A stretch of 64,000 nucleotides of DNA. It comes from Amia ocellicauda. Taxonomy: Eukaryota > Chordata > Actinopteri > Amiiformes > Amiidae. The position numbers were made by a program, and so were the translations under genes. Position 1 is the first letter of the stretch. Every line of letters begins with the position of its first letter. The DNA lies in assembly GCF_036373705.1 (NCBI RefSeq), contig NC_089858.1, positions 33,320,249 to 33,384,248 on the forward strand, written 5' to 3'. Of this stretch, positions 1 to 11,270 are shown piece by piece. A model generated the notes under the pieces. It was given only the letters and a program-made list of their open reading frames with translations. It was not told the origin of the DNA and ran no database searches.

Positions 1-428
1 GGACACGTTCTAACATTGCCAACCTGCCGTATCTGGCCCAGAGAAGGTCAACGGTCAGAAGTAATGACATGATCAGAAAGAAGATCTAGGATTTCCTATT
101 AGTGTTCAATTGTAAATTGTGCAAAACGTAACCTATCAATATTTATTAGCTGTTAAGTTTTGGGGTCATAGAGGGCCTCAGGAGAATATGGATGACCAAT
201 CAGTACCAAAAGTAGTAGCAACCATTTTCAGAAATAGTACAAAAAATGGACACCGTGTCATTTAGATAGCTGAAGAACTGTAGGAGATGAGTTTACTTTA
301 AGTGGTCGGAAACGAGAATAAGAAAGCTGGAAAAATAAAGAAACAGAGTAATAAGATCTGCATTTTTCAATGCAGATAAAAAAATAAAAATAAAAACCAC
401 AGACCGAGCTCCCCGCTTGAGATTCGCA

Positions 429-446
429 CCCCCCCCCCCCCCCCCC
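429..446. repeat. Poly-C homopolymer run
   Basis: An uninterrupted run of 18 C. Such runs are prone to length error in assemblies. No gene is attached to it. Confidence 0.9.
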
Positions 447-480
447 GAGGGTTATGTCACGTGTAATGTACTCACATACC

Positions 481-670
481 CAGGGGCGTCACAAGGGGGT
501 AGGCATCCTAAGCAATTGCCTGGGGCCCCAGGCTGAGGGGGGGCCACCCCAAATGGGAACCCCCCCGCTCTCACGGAAGAAAACTCTGCCGCACACCCAA
601 CCCCCCCCACAGCTTCACCATCAGGAATTTATTTTGCTTGGGGCCCCCACATACCCTAGAATCGCCTCTA
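481..670. mobile_element. Non-autonomous hAT-type element, copy 1
   Basis: The 190-bp segment starts CAGGGGCGTC and ends with a degenerate inverted end (TAGAATCGCCTCTA). It is flanked by a perfect 8-bp duplication, CACATACC, at 473-480 and 671-678. CAG-type ends with 8-bp target duplications are the hAT signature. A relative lies at 61878-62042. No coding sequence is present. Confidence 0.8.
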
Positions 671-678
671 CACATACC

Positions 679-2200
679 ATACCAATTATGAGTGCAACTG
701 GAATGATCATTCAGGGGTTAAGACTACTCAAAACATACTTGCACTCCACTATGAGTGAAGGCTTTATGGTCTAGCGCACCTGTATAAAGACCTCAAACTA
801 GTGCGTGTTGATTTTATGGATGAATTCGGGCGTCACAACAGGAGACTTGCAGTCACCTAGAAACTCCTACATCAGCGGCGGAACTGCCGATTTCCAATGA
901 AGACGCACATTTCTAGCAGGCGCAGGAATCCAGAGTTGTGCATCATCACCCGTTCAATTTCAGAGCTCCACCGAAATGGATCGGATTGGCAAGCACCAGA
1001 AACCGCTATTGTTTGTCTGCATAATGTCGGCTGATGTGCGATTCATTTATTTTTTCCACTGGATGTGTGCCATAGTAATACTGGTTGTGAAGCAAAGATA
1101 CGTTTGAGTCAAAATCTGCCTGATCCCTCCGCGAATTCCTGGCTAGGCCACGGACTGAAACACTATAACAAAGAACAGTAATCGGCCAAAACTCAACCAC
1201 CATCAAAACCTGTGCCATCTGTTGAAATATTCAATACAACAAGCTTGGAAGGGTGGTTACAAAATGTCCTACAGGGCTTTGCGCAGCACTGTGATGGTCT
1301 GGTTGGCGCAAACGCTGCTTCATTGCCTTATGTTCAGAAAACAGTGCTGCATACATCGTCACAGCAGCTTTTAGTATAGCTTTCATCAAGAAAACTAAAA
1401 ACCTAAAAAGTACAACTCGAACTCACCGCTCTGGAGGCACAGCGCCGACAGCAGGAGCTCCGCCATCCCCATTGCGCGCAGCGACATAAAGGAGGAAAAA
1501 GAAGCCGGTTTTTGTGTACTCGATCGTACTTCTCCAATCTTAAAATATCACAACCCAAAACATCTAGAGTGCCTTCCCACTGGGCCATTTTAGAGAGCTC
1601 AGCCTGCCGCCCACCTGAGTGCAGCCCCTGTAATTAAACCGTTAATTAGTTAATTAGCTCATTGGCTTGCCGACTGATCCTGATGTCCCACTGCATTTTC
1701 TTTCTTAACTAGTGTTGATTTATTGTATGACTTTTTTTTCTCAATTTTGTCTTTCATTGTTAATTTTTTGAGAGCCTGCAAATGAGAGTACTTTATGTAG
1801 CTACACACAGGGAATATTAAAATATCCAGAATAATTAGATTAATTGTAGTAGTACACAGTATAGATCCTAAATGCAGCAATATAACCAATACTAACGATG
1901 ATTGTTATTAACATTAGTGTCCGTTCTGATGGGTCTCTTGGGACACAGTCCATTTTAAACTGGACTGCGCTCAATCTACAGACGTTGACTTCCTTTTGAT
2001 TTTGTATTTTTTCCTTGATTTTTGGGGTTCTACCATGGGTTGGCTAAATGGTTATTTTTTTGTCCGGTTTAGTTGTGTGGCCTACTTTGTTGTGCTGTAG
2101 CCTACAGACAAAGTTAATACAAGTCCAGTTATGAACGACATGGATAAAAGATTTGTAGCTGTGTTTTAGTCGTTAAAAATACATTCATCCTCAATTATTT
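679..2200. other. Stretch without recognised gene
   Basis: AT-rich sequence with only short open frames and no exon, RNA gene or family I recognise. It may include decayed parts of the Harbinger element whose transposase fragment follows, but I could not show this. Confidence 0.4.
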
Positions 2201-2221
2201 TGTGTCTATATTTCACATACA

Positions 2222-2533
2222 GTGCCTGTGAGCAGGAGGAGAACACTGGCATTTGTTCTCCTACTTGAAAGACTACAGAGGGGCAGAGGGAGAAGGAGGC
2301 AGTATTGGGTGCCTCCTCTCAACCATCGAAGGAGACAACAAGGAGATTGTTATCATCTTGTGGCTGAACTGAAGCTGGACAGCCAACGCCATCATCAGTA
2401 CTTTAGGATGAGTGCAGAGCAGATGGATGAACTTCTGTGCCTCATTGGCCCTGACCTGACCAGACAATCGACACATTACAGAGCTGCCATAGAACCCAAG
2501 CAGAGACTGGCTGTTGGATTGAGTTTAGATTGA
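2222..2533 (+). pseudogene. PIF/Harbinger transposase N-terminal fragment
   Basis: The frame contains YFRMSAEQMDELLCLIGPDL and IEPKQRLAVGL, which resemble the N-terminal region of HARBI1-type transposases (a helical block before the DDE nuclease). A good acceptor (pyrimidines then CACATACAG) lies just before it at 2221, as expected for the main exon of these genes. The frame stops after about 100 residues, where the catalytic core should begin, and nothing downstream restores a DDE domain. It is best read as a truncated transposon relic. A domesticated exon spliced onward cannot be excluded. Confidence 0.65.
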
Positions 2534-2984
2534 AATGTCATACACAAGAAATCACTGACCACAAGCTCAAAAAACATTTTAATATACAAAATTCTAACAC
2601 AAATAGCTTTTTTCTCTTTGTTTTTTTACCTACACATATATTAAATAACCATTCCACCATTTAAAACAGCAAAAGTACAAATAAGAGGCATTTTTAAAAC
2701 AAATTAACACTTTCACATTTTTAAAACAGGTAACCATTTACAATTGAGCTGTGCGGCTTCGACGCGGCGTCCCTCACAAATAGACAAGACGCGTATCTGC
2801 TGGGCCGCTTCTGATGGAGTCGCAGGCATTGACTGGTGACCGCGATCAGCGCTGGCAGCCGCAACGCGCCGCACAAGTGGCCCGTGTAATCCAGGGGTTA
2901 GCCTGCCCATATTTGCATGCTATTTTAATACAAATTAGACAAGTTAAATTGGTCATATACAAGAGTTAATCAGGTTGGCATTAT

Positions 2985-3260
2985 ATTTGAATACATTTTA
3001 TTTAGGAGTGATTTCACCTTTTCAGTGATCACAGATTTGATTGACATAGAACCCGGTATTGGCCATTTCTGACAGTTTAATTCTGGCATAGGTTTTGATG
3101 TTGCTGGTGTTCTCACAGATGCACAAGCCTTGTTCTGGGTTCAGTACAGCTGTGCAACTCAATTGGCTCGAGTAATGCAGTGATAACCGCTCACAGCATG
3201 AGCTCATTATGGGGGATCATGTAATCCCTCTGTGGGCTCGGTGTTGGAGCTCATTACAAT
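2985..3260. repeat. Unassigned interspersed repeat, copy A
   Basis: This segment shares a series of blocks with 5690-5945 in the same orientation: CACAGATTTGATTGA, then GGTATTGGC, TTTCTGACA, GCTGGTGTT, and TGAGCTCATT with TAATCCCTCT. The two copies look roughly 75% alike by eye. I do not recognise the family. Confidence 0.6.
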
Positions 3261-4440
3261 GTCTCCAAAATCTAGAACAGTGTACAAACCCACCCTGCAA
3301 AGGGGATGGTTGACCTGCAGTATCCATTGGCAAGGCAGGTCTGCAGGAAGCCCACAATTCCAAGCATGCTTTCACTCAGAACCAGAACCCAGGCTGGGGT
3401 GACAGTAGCTTATAACCCAGGCAGAGCTGCAACAGCTGACCTAAACAGCCAGATGCCACAGGACTATTCTAGACTGATCCATTTAGACTAATTGGGGGGG
3501 TGCCAGGTTTGTTTAAACAGGAGCTCAGTCACTCCATCTCAGTACAGTCAAGCTTAATGTGCCCTTTACAGCCAACTGCTGAAGATGGAGACCTAGTTGG
3601 AGCATTTAAGGAGCCAAGACTAATCCCTCCCTCCCCCAGATTCAGCCTTACCAACAGGCCAAGATAGACAACATGCACCACGAATACCTTCCAAAAGGAG
3701 AAGCACACAGGTGGCTAAGGTTGTAAAAACATGTATTGGATCCTGGAGGTTCACACACATCCTGCACAGCTCATGCCCCCCCACAACCATGAGCTCATCC
3801 AGGGCCGCGTCACCACAGGGCTGCTCCCCCAGCAGTCCTTCCAGCACCAGCTTAGGGGGGCACAAAGAAAGCAGGTTAGTTCAACAGGTTTGCCATAGGA
3901 GGAGTGGAATTGTGACAGGGGGCTGATGCACACATTTAGGTTTTAAGAGCAAGTCAGTCTGCACCAACTCCCCCCCCCCTCCCTAACAGGTAGAGGAATC
4001 CAAGCAGGGTTCGATGCAGTATCCATACAGTCCACTTGGGATTAACTTCATTGAGAATGTACAATTCACAATTAAAGGACAGGATCTGCCACAGACAGGG
4101 GTCCACAGACCAGTGTGGGACCACCCGTCCTGAAGTACCTCACAGCTAATCCAGCTACAGCACAGAAAGATGTGCAGCTCTGACTGGACCGGTCAGCTTG
4201 TGTGCCCTTTACAGCCAGGGGCTCACAAGTGTGGAAGAAAAACAATCTTCAATCAGGTTGGAACGTTAGTTGCAATGCCTTTAATACACGCAGCGTGGAG
4301 AGGAACAGTGAATCAAGAAGATCCCAAAGTCGCTCTGCTTTCATTTAAAAGTCAGAGGCTTTTATACACAAAAAACCAAGATCTGGTTACAATCACAGAG
4401 TCATTATTATATTATCTTAGAGAGTTAGCTAAGCAGAATA
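3261..4440. other. Stretch without recognised gene
   Basis: Moderately GC-rich sequence with no convincing exon. A minus-strand frame at 3690-3870 (containing LEGLLGEQPCGDAALDELM) is open but lacks clear splice sites and matches no family I know. A short block GTGCCCTTTACAGCCA occurs at about 3559 and again at about 4201, which suggests older repeats. Confidence 0.4.
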
Positions 4441-5665
4441 TACACTCACCAAAAGGATTATTAGGAACACCTGTTCAGTTTCTCATTAATGCAATTATCT
4501 AACCAACCAATCACATGGCAGTTGCTTCAATGCATTTAGGGGTGTGGTCCTGGTCAAGACAATCTCCTGAACTCCAAACTGAATGTCTGAATGGGAAAGA
4601 AAGGTGATTTAAGCAATTTTGAGCGTGGCATGGTTGTTGGTGCCAGACGGGCCGGTCTGAGTATTTCACAATCTGCTCAGTTACTGGGATTTTCACGCAC
4701 AACCATTTCTAGGGTTTACAAAGAATGGTGTGAAAAGGGAAAAACATCCAGTATGCGGCAGTCCTGTGGGCGAAAATGCCTTGTTGATGCTAGAGGTCAG
4801 AGGAGAATGGGCCGACTGATTCAAGCTGATAGAAGAGCAACTTTGACTGAAATAACCACTCGTTACAACCAAGGTATGCAGCAAAGCATTTGTGAAGCCA
4901 CAACACGTACAACCTTCAGGCGGATGGGCTACAACAGCAGAAGACCCCACCGGGTACCACTCATCTCCACTACAAATAGGAAAAAGAGGCTACAATTTGC
5001 ACAAGCTCACCAAAATTGGACAGTTGAAGACTGGAAAAATGTTGCCTGGTCTGATGAGTCTCGATTTCTGTTGAGACATTCAGATGGTAGAGTCAGTATT
5101 TGGCGTAAACAGAATGAGAACATGGATCCATCATGCCTTGTTACCACTGTGCAGGCTGCTGGTGGTGGTGTAATGGTGTGGGGGATGTTTTCTTGGCACA
5201 CTTTAGGCCCCTTAGTGCCAATTGGGCATCGTTTAAATGCCACGGCCTACCTGAGCATTGTTTCTCACCATGTCCATCCCTTTATGACCACCATGTACCC
5301 ATCCTCTGATGGCTACTTCCAGCAGGATAATGCACCATGTCACAAAGGTCGAATCATTTCAAATTGGTTTCTTGAACATGACAATGAGTTCACTGTACTA
5401 AACTGGCCCCCACAGTCACCAGATCTCAACCCAATAGAGCTTCTTTGGGATGTGGTGGAACGGGAGCTTCGTGCCCTGGATGTGCATCCCACAAATCTCC
5501 ATCAACTGCAAGATGCTACCCTATCAATATGGGCCAACATTTCTAAAGAATGCTTTCAGCACCTTGTTGAATCAATGCCACGTAGAATGAAGGCAGTTCT
5601 GAAGGCGAAAGGGGGTCAAACACAGTATTAGTATGGTGTTCCTAATAATCCTTTAGGTGAGTGTA
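4441..5665 (+). mobile_element. Apparently intact Tc1-like transposon with DD36E spacing
   Basis: The element is about 1.22 kb. Its terminal inverted repeats run about 31 bp with one mismatch: left TACACTCACCAAAAGGATTA, right complement TACACTCACCTAAAGGATTA. TA dinucleotides flank both ends (4439-4440 and 5666-5667). It carries one uninterrupted 346-codon transposase. Near-identical ends and an open frame point to recent arrival or recent activity. The 36-residue spacing between the last two catalytic residues matches the DD36E (Incomer) group rather than classic DD34E Tc1 elements. It lies in the same strand sense as, and between, the two copies of the unassigned repeat at 2985 and 5690. Confidence 0.92.
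4591..5631 (+). CDS. Tc1/mariner transposase, DD36E type
   Basis: This cut-and-paste transposase (346 aa) would bind the element's terminal repeats and move it to TA sites. The N-terminus has paired helix-turn-helix regions: GLSISQSAQLLGFSRTTISR at about residues 18-37, and a second within roughly 70-120. The catalytic D,D,E triad is visible in AWSDESRF, YFQQDNAPCH and DLNPIELLWD. I count 36 residues between the second D and the E. The start ATG lies about 150 bp inside the left terminal repeat, and the TAG stop lies just before the right repeat. There are no internal stops or frameshifts and the length is normal for the family. Activity cannot be judged from sequence. Confidence 0.93.
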   Translation: MGKKGDLSNFERGMVVGARRAGLSISQSAQLLGFSRTTISRVYKEWCEKGKTSSMRQSCGRKCLVDARGQRRMGRLIQADRRATLTEITTRYNQGMQQSICEATTRTTFRRMGYNSRRPHRVPLISTTNRKKRLQFAQAHQNWTVEDWKNVAWSDESRFLLRHSDGRVSIWRKQNENMDPSCLVTTVQAAGGGVMVWGMFSWHTLGPLVPIGHRLNATAYLSIVSHHVHPFMTTMYPSSDGYFQQDNAPCHKGRIISNWFLEHDNEFTVLNWPPQSPDLNPIELLWDVVERELRALDVHPTNLHQLQDATLSIWANISKECFQHLVESMPRRMKAVLKAKGGQTQY

Positions 5666-5689
5666 TATACAAGTGAATTAAGCTTTTCA

Positions 5690-5945
5690 AAAATAGCACA
5701 GATTTGATTGATACAGAAATGGTATTGGCTATTTCTGACACGTTTCGATTCTGGACGCCGTTTTCTAACATTGTCGCTGGTGTTTTCTCAGAGATGCGCC
5801 AGCCTTGTTGCGGGTTCAGCACAGCACAGCACCTCTCAGCTGTGCGACTCACTGGCTCAATGTATGAGCTCATTGCCGTGATGTAATCCCTCTCTGGGCT
5901 CAGTGTATGAGCTCTTTACAGTGATGCAATCCCTCTGAAATGAGT
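5690..5945. repeat. Unassigned interspersed repeat, copy B
   Basis: Second copy of the family at 2985-3260, same orientation, beginning about 25 bp past the right end of the intact Tc1-like element. It shares the blocks CAGATTTGATTGA, GGTATTGGC, GCTGGTGTTTTCTCA and ATGAGCTCATT. Part of it repeats locally (GGGCTCAGTGTATGAGCTC with TGATGCAATCCCTCT). Confidence 0.6.
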
Positions 5946-6172
5946 ACAGTGTACTAAACGTCCACACCAGGGGACCAGTGTTTTGGCATAGTGGTTTTGT
6001 CACCCTGCTGGGAGGCTGTGGGCATCAGCGCGCTGGAGATGTGTCCAAGAGATGGCAGTTGAATCCGAGCAGGGCCCCCAACCACACGCACTATAGGGTG
6101 TTGTGTAGACTGTAATGGGGTGTAAAGTAGTGAGGTCTGGTATACAGTCCTGGATACATAATAAATGGAGCC

Positions 6173-6178
6173 TTTATT
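6173..6178 (-). terminator. Candidate poly(A) signal of DUSP2
   Basis: AATAAA on the minus strand, about 810 bp past the DUSP2 stop codon. The intervening 3' UTR is AT-rich with several ATTTA-like motifs on the minus strand, in keeping with an unstable immediate-early mRNA. No earlier signal looks better placed. Confidence 0.55.
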
Positions 6179-6649
6179 TCATATTAAAACATTTTAATAA
6201 GTATAAAATATACAAATTTACAGTTAAAACATGATTGCATTTCAAAATAAAGTGCAGTGCAATGCAAGAGTGGCTGCAGTGACGTGAACACATTCACACA
6301 CCTAACAGAGCAAAACCAAACAATTAAAATCAGGAAATAAATACATATGTACAATTTAAAAAAACAAACTGAATAAAAAAAGTCACTCTCCACAAAAATG
6401 GAGGACATGGCATGCTCCTCTTCCATACTTGAGTACAAACATGGCTGGGATGCATTGGAAAACCACTAGAAGATTCAAGTGTGCAGAAGTCAGTCAGTCC
6501 ACCGAAGTTAAGTGCATAGAATAAAGTCTTATTGCATCTGGCATTAGAACACCGGGGTCTTGGGATTTCACCCACATTGCGTAGTACTGTATTGAACTAT
6601 AATTGCTTAATGGAGCACTTTATTGGACAAAAATTGCTTATTTGGATTA

Positions 6650-6650
6650 T

Positions 6651-6686
<36 letters not shown>

Positions 6687-6699
6687 ATATATATATATT
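6650..6699. repeat. Compound TA/CA/TA microsatellite
   Basis: TA repeats, then about five CA units, then TA again, inside the DUSP2 3' UTR. Confidence 0.9.
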
Positions 6700-6988
6700 G
6701 ACAACTACTTAAGTGCCGTTTCAGGGTTGGCATTTATCTGTGAAGCTGAGTTGAGCACAGCGGCAACACAAACACCAAATCTGAAGTTTTAAGGCTCTTG
6801 ATTCACAGTCAAAAATAAAATCAGGTGTGTGTAGGCTGTGGAACAGACCACATTACAGGAGCTCTATTAATGCCTCACTGGCTCAGGTAGGAACCCAGTA
6901 CAAGAGTTTAGTGTTACTGTTGGGGACAGAGTGTGGAGGTTCAGAAACTGGCAGTCAGCCCCTCGCAGCGGTCTCTGAATGCTCTCTC

Positions 6989-9346
6989 TCAGTGGCACAG
7001 CCCCTGGGTCTCGAGCTGCAGCAGCTGGCCCATGAAGGCGAGGTTGGGGGCCACGGCGGCGCGGCGCTGCCTCACGAAGGCCAGGGCCTCGGCCAGGGGC
7101 AGCCGCCTGGACTCCATCAGGTAGGCCAGACAGACCGCGGCCGAGCGAGACACGCCCGCCTGGCAGTGCACCAGCACCCTGCCGCCACGCTCCCGCACAG
7201 AGTCTGAAACACAGAGAGCACGGGTCAGGGCATGGGCACACAGACGCCTTTTAAACAAGCACGCTCTCTCTCTCTCCCCCCATCCCCATCCCTCCAGGGC
7301 CTCACCGATGAAGCGGATGGCATGAGGCAGGGTGGGGGTGAGGTCGGTGGCCAGGCTGTCCTCCAGGCGCAGGGTGCGGTAGTCCAGTCGCCCCTCGAAC
7401 ACGTTGGGACAGCGCGACGACACGTTCAGCACCGCCGTGATGCCCCGCCCCGCCAGCCCCTCCCACTGCGACGCGTCACGAGCGCTGCCCAGGAACAGGA
7501 AGGGGAGGAGCTCCACTGGGCCGTCCTGTCAATCAAAATGCAGGGCAACTCATTAATAATAGTAATAGTGCTGTTCTTGCAATCTGTAGAACTGCTGCAG
7601 CTACTGCTGTTATAAGTATTATCATTGCTAGAGCCATCACTACTATCTCTACTACTATTGCCACTACAACTCCTACTTTCAGTTGCTTGTTACTACTGTT
7701 GTTGCTGTTACTACTAGAGCCATTCATTTTGCTCTTGCTCCTGTAGCTGTTGTGTCACCTGCTCATACAGCGGGGGCGTCTCCTCAGTCCAGACGGTTTC
7801 GGGGTCTCTGTTCCCACACAGGCCCGGGGACTTCACACAGAGCTGCGGCCACAGCGAGAAGAAGCCCTCGAAGCCACCTGCGCCAGAGAATAAAACACAC
7901 GTTATGTTACTACAGAAAAAGGCTTTGCTTGTGGCCTCCAACCTGGTCCCACTCTGTGAGTACAGTAATGCAACAGCCTGTGCAGTGAGTAGGCTGTGCC
8001 TGGGCCGGTACCTCACAGTAACCTCACATGGGGTGACAAGACAGAGGAACAAAGCAAAACAAAATCGAAAGTGGTTCAGATCAACATTTCAGAAGGAAAA
8101 CAAAACAGAAACGAGGCTGAAGAATAAGCTGCCACCCACAGCGGTAAACGGTGCATCAGATGTTCCTCAAATTCAATTGATTTACTGAAGAAATGATAAA
8201 GAAGTTGAATCCCACGGGTCTGCGATACAAATGCTTTAGCGCGTCGTTGTCGAACTGAAATTAATCATGTTAATGATGATGATGATGATGATAATAATAA
8301 TAATAATAATAATAAAATACGAAGTCTCTATATAAACAAAATGTGTATGGGCTACCTAAAACGGACAATATGAAGGTTTTCCAATTAAAATGTAATGCAT
8401 ACGTAAATTAATTGAATTAATGAATATTGTAGGACATTTCTGTGCCGCTGCTGGGCGGGTTTGTTGGCGTCACGAGTGAAACTGTCACAAACACGACAGG
8501 CATTACTGTTATTATTATTATTATTTTCATTACTACACGCTTTCTCCCCACAGTATTATAACAATTGGAGTATAGCTATAGGGCAGTAGCTACTTCTCAC
8601 ACTGTAGTATTTCAAGTGTCAGCCGGTATTATTATTATTATTAGTAGTAGTAGTAATAATATAACATTAATATGTTGTATTAGTATCTGTGTAGTATATT
8701 ATCATTATCACCATTGTTATTATTATTATTTAGTAGTAGTAATAATATAACATTAAAATGTTCTATTAGTATCTGTGTAGTATATTATAATGATCACTAT
8801 TGTTATTATTATTATTAGTAGTAGTAGTAATAATATAACATTAATATGTTGTATTAGTACCTGTGTTTAGTATATTATAATGATCACTGTTGTTATTATT
8901 CAGTAGTAGTAGCAGTAATAATATAACATTCATATTCTCTATTAGTACCCACCTCGCAGGAAGCAGACGCGCGTCTCTCCGGGGCCCAGCTCTGCGCTCA
9001 GGGCGCTGAGGAGCATCCTGCCCAGACTCTCCGCTCTCAGCTCGGCCAGGCAGCGGCTCCCCTCGTCCAGCACCACCAGGGTGGCCAGCCGGCCCGACCG
9101 CAGCAGGGTCAGCAGCGCCCGGTCCGGCACCAGCCACTGCAGGCTGACCGCCGAGCCCTTGGAGCGGCGCCTCAGCATGGAGTTCCAGTTGACGTTGCGG
9201 GAGTCGCAGACGTGGACCCGGGAATAGGAGAGGAAGGGCCGGCAGTCCAGGACCAAGCTGCCCCCGGAGGAGGACCCGTCTCCCGGGCTCTGCAGCGTCG
9301 CCGCCAGCTCGCCGGCCCCGATCTCCAGCACGTCGGTCATCCCCAT
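6989..9346 (-). CDS. DUSP2: Dual-specificity MAP kinase phosphatase 2
   Basis: DUSP2 (PAC-1) is a nuclear phosphatase that removes phosphate from the Thr and Tyr of the activation loop of ERK and p38. Four exons join in phase: 9346-8953, 7877-7759, 7525-7306 and 7203-6989, giving 315 aa (human 314). The N-terminal rhodanese/CH2-like domain spans about residues 10-135 (LDCRPFLSYSR, RGGFEGF). The catalytic domain spans about 170-315 and has the signature HCQAGVSRSA (Cys nucleophile, HCX5R) and AYLMESRR. The protein ends in GQLLQLETQGLCH; DUSP1 and DUSP4 have longer C-terminal tails, so DUSP2 is preferred. The start chosen is MGMTDV; the MTDV two codons later is also possible. An upstream CArG box suggests serum or growth-factor induction. 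Confidence 0.95.
8618..8950. repeat. Minisatellite (~88-bp unit, four copies) in DUSP2 intron 1
   Basis: Units share AATATAACATTAATATGTTG, TATTAGTATCTGTGTAGTAT and a TTA/GTA trinucleotide tract. Copies begin their AATATAACATT core at about 8656, 8744, 8832 and 8918. The last copy runs directly into the exon 1 splice donor, whose intronic side reads GTGGGTACTAATA on the minus strand. Confidence 0.85.
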
Positions 9347-9604
9347 GGCTCGGACTGCGCAGGTGCGTGTAAAGTAATAGTAGTGCAAGGGTAATAAAAA
9401 GCAGCCCGCTTGGAAGAGAGACAGAAACTTTTGTAACTCTTGTTTTTGGTAGATTTTATAATTAAGTTCAAAGATATTTCCTTTATTGTATAGTTTTCGT
9501 TTTGTTTGAATACTAATATGATGTGTGAAATAATGTAGCTGTTGACAGGAGCTGCCGGATGGGATGCGCTGAGCTCAGCTCTGGCTCGGGGGGGCGGGTC
9601 TCGC

Positions 9605-9717
9605 CTTATAAGCGGGCCGCCCACAAGCCCCGCCCCTTTTTCCACAAAAGGAACGAACGTCACCGACGGAACTTCCAAATCAGGCGAGCAGCTGCCTGCG
9701 CCGGGACCCATATATGG
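9605..9717 (-). promoter_or_regulatory. DUSP2 promoter: CArG box, CRE half-site, TATA-like box
   Basis: A perfect CArG box, CCATATATGG, lies at 9708-9717. A CRE half-site (TGACGT on the minus strand) lies at 9657-9662. A TATA-like box (TATAAG on the minus strand) lies at 9605-9610, about 260 bp upstream of the ATG. CArG boxes bind serum response factor and are typical of immediate-early genes, to which DUSP2 belongs. The start site itself is inferred. Confidence 0.65.
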
Positions 9718-9719
9718 AT

Positions 9720-11270
9720 AACGACGTCTGCCCCCCCCTCTGCACCGCAGCTCTGGGGATGCCCCCCCCCATGATGCCGTCCCTCCCCCGGCCCGGCCGC
9801 GCCAACGCCGCTGTGTTATAGAGAACTGTTACACTGTACTACATCACTGACTCACCCGAGCTGCAGGCACGCTTTAGATTTCACATCAAATAAACACTGC
9901 AGCCGGGAGAGGGGTGACTTCTCTCGCTCTGCAAAATACTCTGTTCCAAGAAAGGAGAGAGAGAGTCAAACTATTCAACTTTTCTTACATTTTCATGTAG
10001 CTCTACAGGGGGCTCTTCTGAGCGAAGCTATGGTCTCACTTTATTCCCTAATCGAACCCCATCTCTAGACTGCATTACTCAGATTTTTTTCCCCTCCTAC
10101 ACCCCTCTTCATCATCCATTCTCCTCCCCCACCACTCTGTCGGTCTGTCTGTCTGAGCTCAGTCAAAACAACCAAGTAAGGATGAAAATCTAAGCCTTCT
10201 TCCTCCAGCCACCCCCATAGACACACACACACAAGTGGCACACTCGCTCACACGCATACACACACACTCACTTTCTCACTGACACGTCTGCTCACTCACA
10301 CACTGACTCTCTCTCTCTGTAGGTGTGTTTAGGTCATATATCATCTTTCTGTATCTCCTTCTTCCCCACAGTCTGCCACCTCTCGCTCTGCCAGCTCCCT
10401 CCCTCTCTCCACAATTCTCTCTCCCCAACTTTCACCTCTTCTCACCCCACCCCCCCTTCTCTTTCGGATTACCCCCAATCTGTTCCTGTCCTCCTCTCTC
10501 TCTCTCTTATTCTTAAATCTGAGTTTGTGCCATGGCCCCCCTCTCTCCCACTCCATTCACCCTCAGTTTTCCACTTGCTGCCCCCCTCTCGACCCACCTC
10601 CCCCTCTAATCTCTCTCTCTCTCTCATTCTGGTGTCAGTAATACAGGAAGTGGTTGCGTCTCTTCCTGTACCACAGGTGGTGTGGGTGTTCGGCGCGTCG
10701 TTTCTGTCACCACAGGCAGACGCTGGCGGCAGGTCGTGACTCACAGAACGATTCCCTTCGCCCCCCACCCACCCCCCACTATCTCTCTCACACTTCCATA
10801 ACACTTTGTTTCGGTCTCCTCCACTCTCTCTCGTGCCCCCCTACCTCCCCATTTCCTTCACTCCCTCCCTCTCTTTCCCCCTCCTCCTCCCTCGCTGCCT
10901 CTGCCTCTCAGTGAATGCCGTGCTCTGATCTGGGCTGAGTAAGAGGATGACAGAGGATGACAGCGACTGCGACAGAATAATCCCACAAAAATCCCAACAA
11001 CATAATCTCCCAAAATCACCCATGGATTGAACCTTCCAACCATCCCCCCGCCACCCCCAGACTACGCCCCCTCCTTCCGGCTCCCAGACAGCTTTCCATC
11101 TCCCCCCGTCACTACCTCACCCCCACCACCCCCGCTGCCAGGCCAAAACGGTACCGCCCCATGGGGCTTTAGAAACCAGGAGGACATAGGCCATACCATT
11201 GATCTCTCTCTCTCCATCCTCCCACCTATCCATCTCGTTCTCTCTTCATGTTTAAAGCACTCATAAAGGT
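9720..11270. other. Intergenic, pyrimidine-rich low-complexity DNA
   Basis: Between the DUSP2 promoter and the repeat ahead of the IZUMO1 3' end. From about 10080 the plus strand is strongly CT-rich with CTCTCT, CCTCC and CACACA tracts. The open frames here come from composition bias and show no family resemblance. Confidence 0.6.

Noticed and set aside
3690-3870. Possible minus-strand exon (LEGLLGEQPCGDAALDELM)
   Set aside because: No donor at its end, no recognised family and surrounded by repeats.
6989-9346. DUSP1, DUSP4 or DUSP5 instead of DUSP2
   Set aside because: The protein stops at LETQGLCH with no C-terminal extension and totals 315 aa, as in DUSP2; the others are longer after this point.
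10320-11270. Several open frames of 60-140 codons on both strands
   Set aside because: They come from CT-rich low-complexity DNA and have no recognisable motifs.
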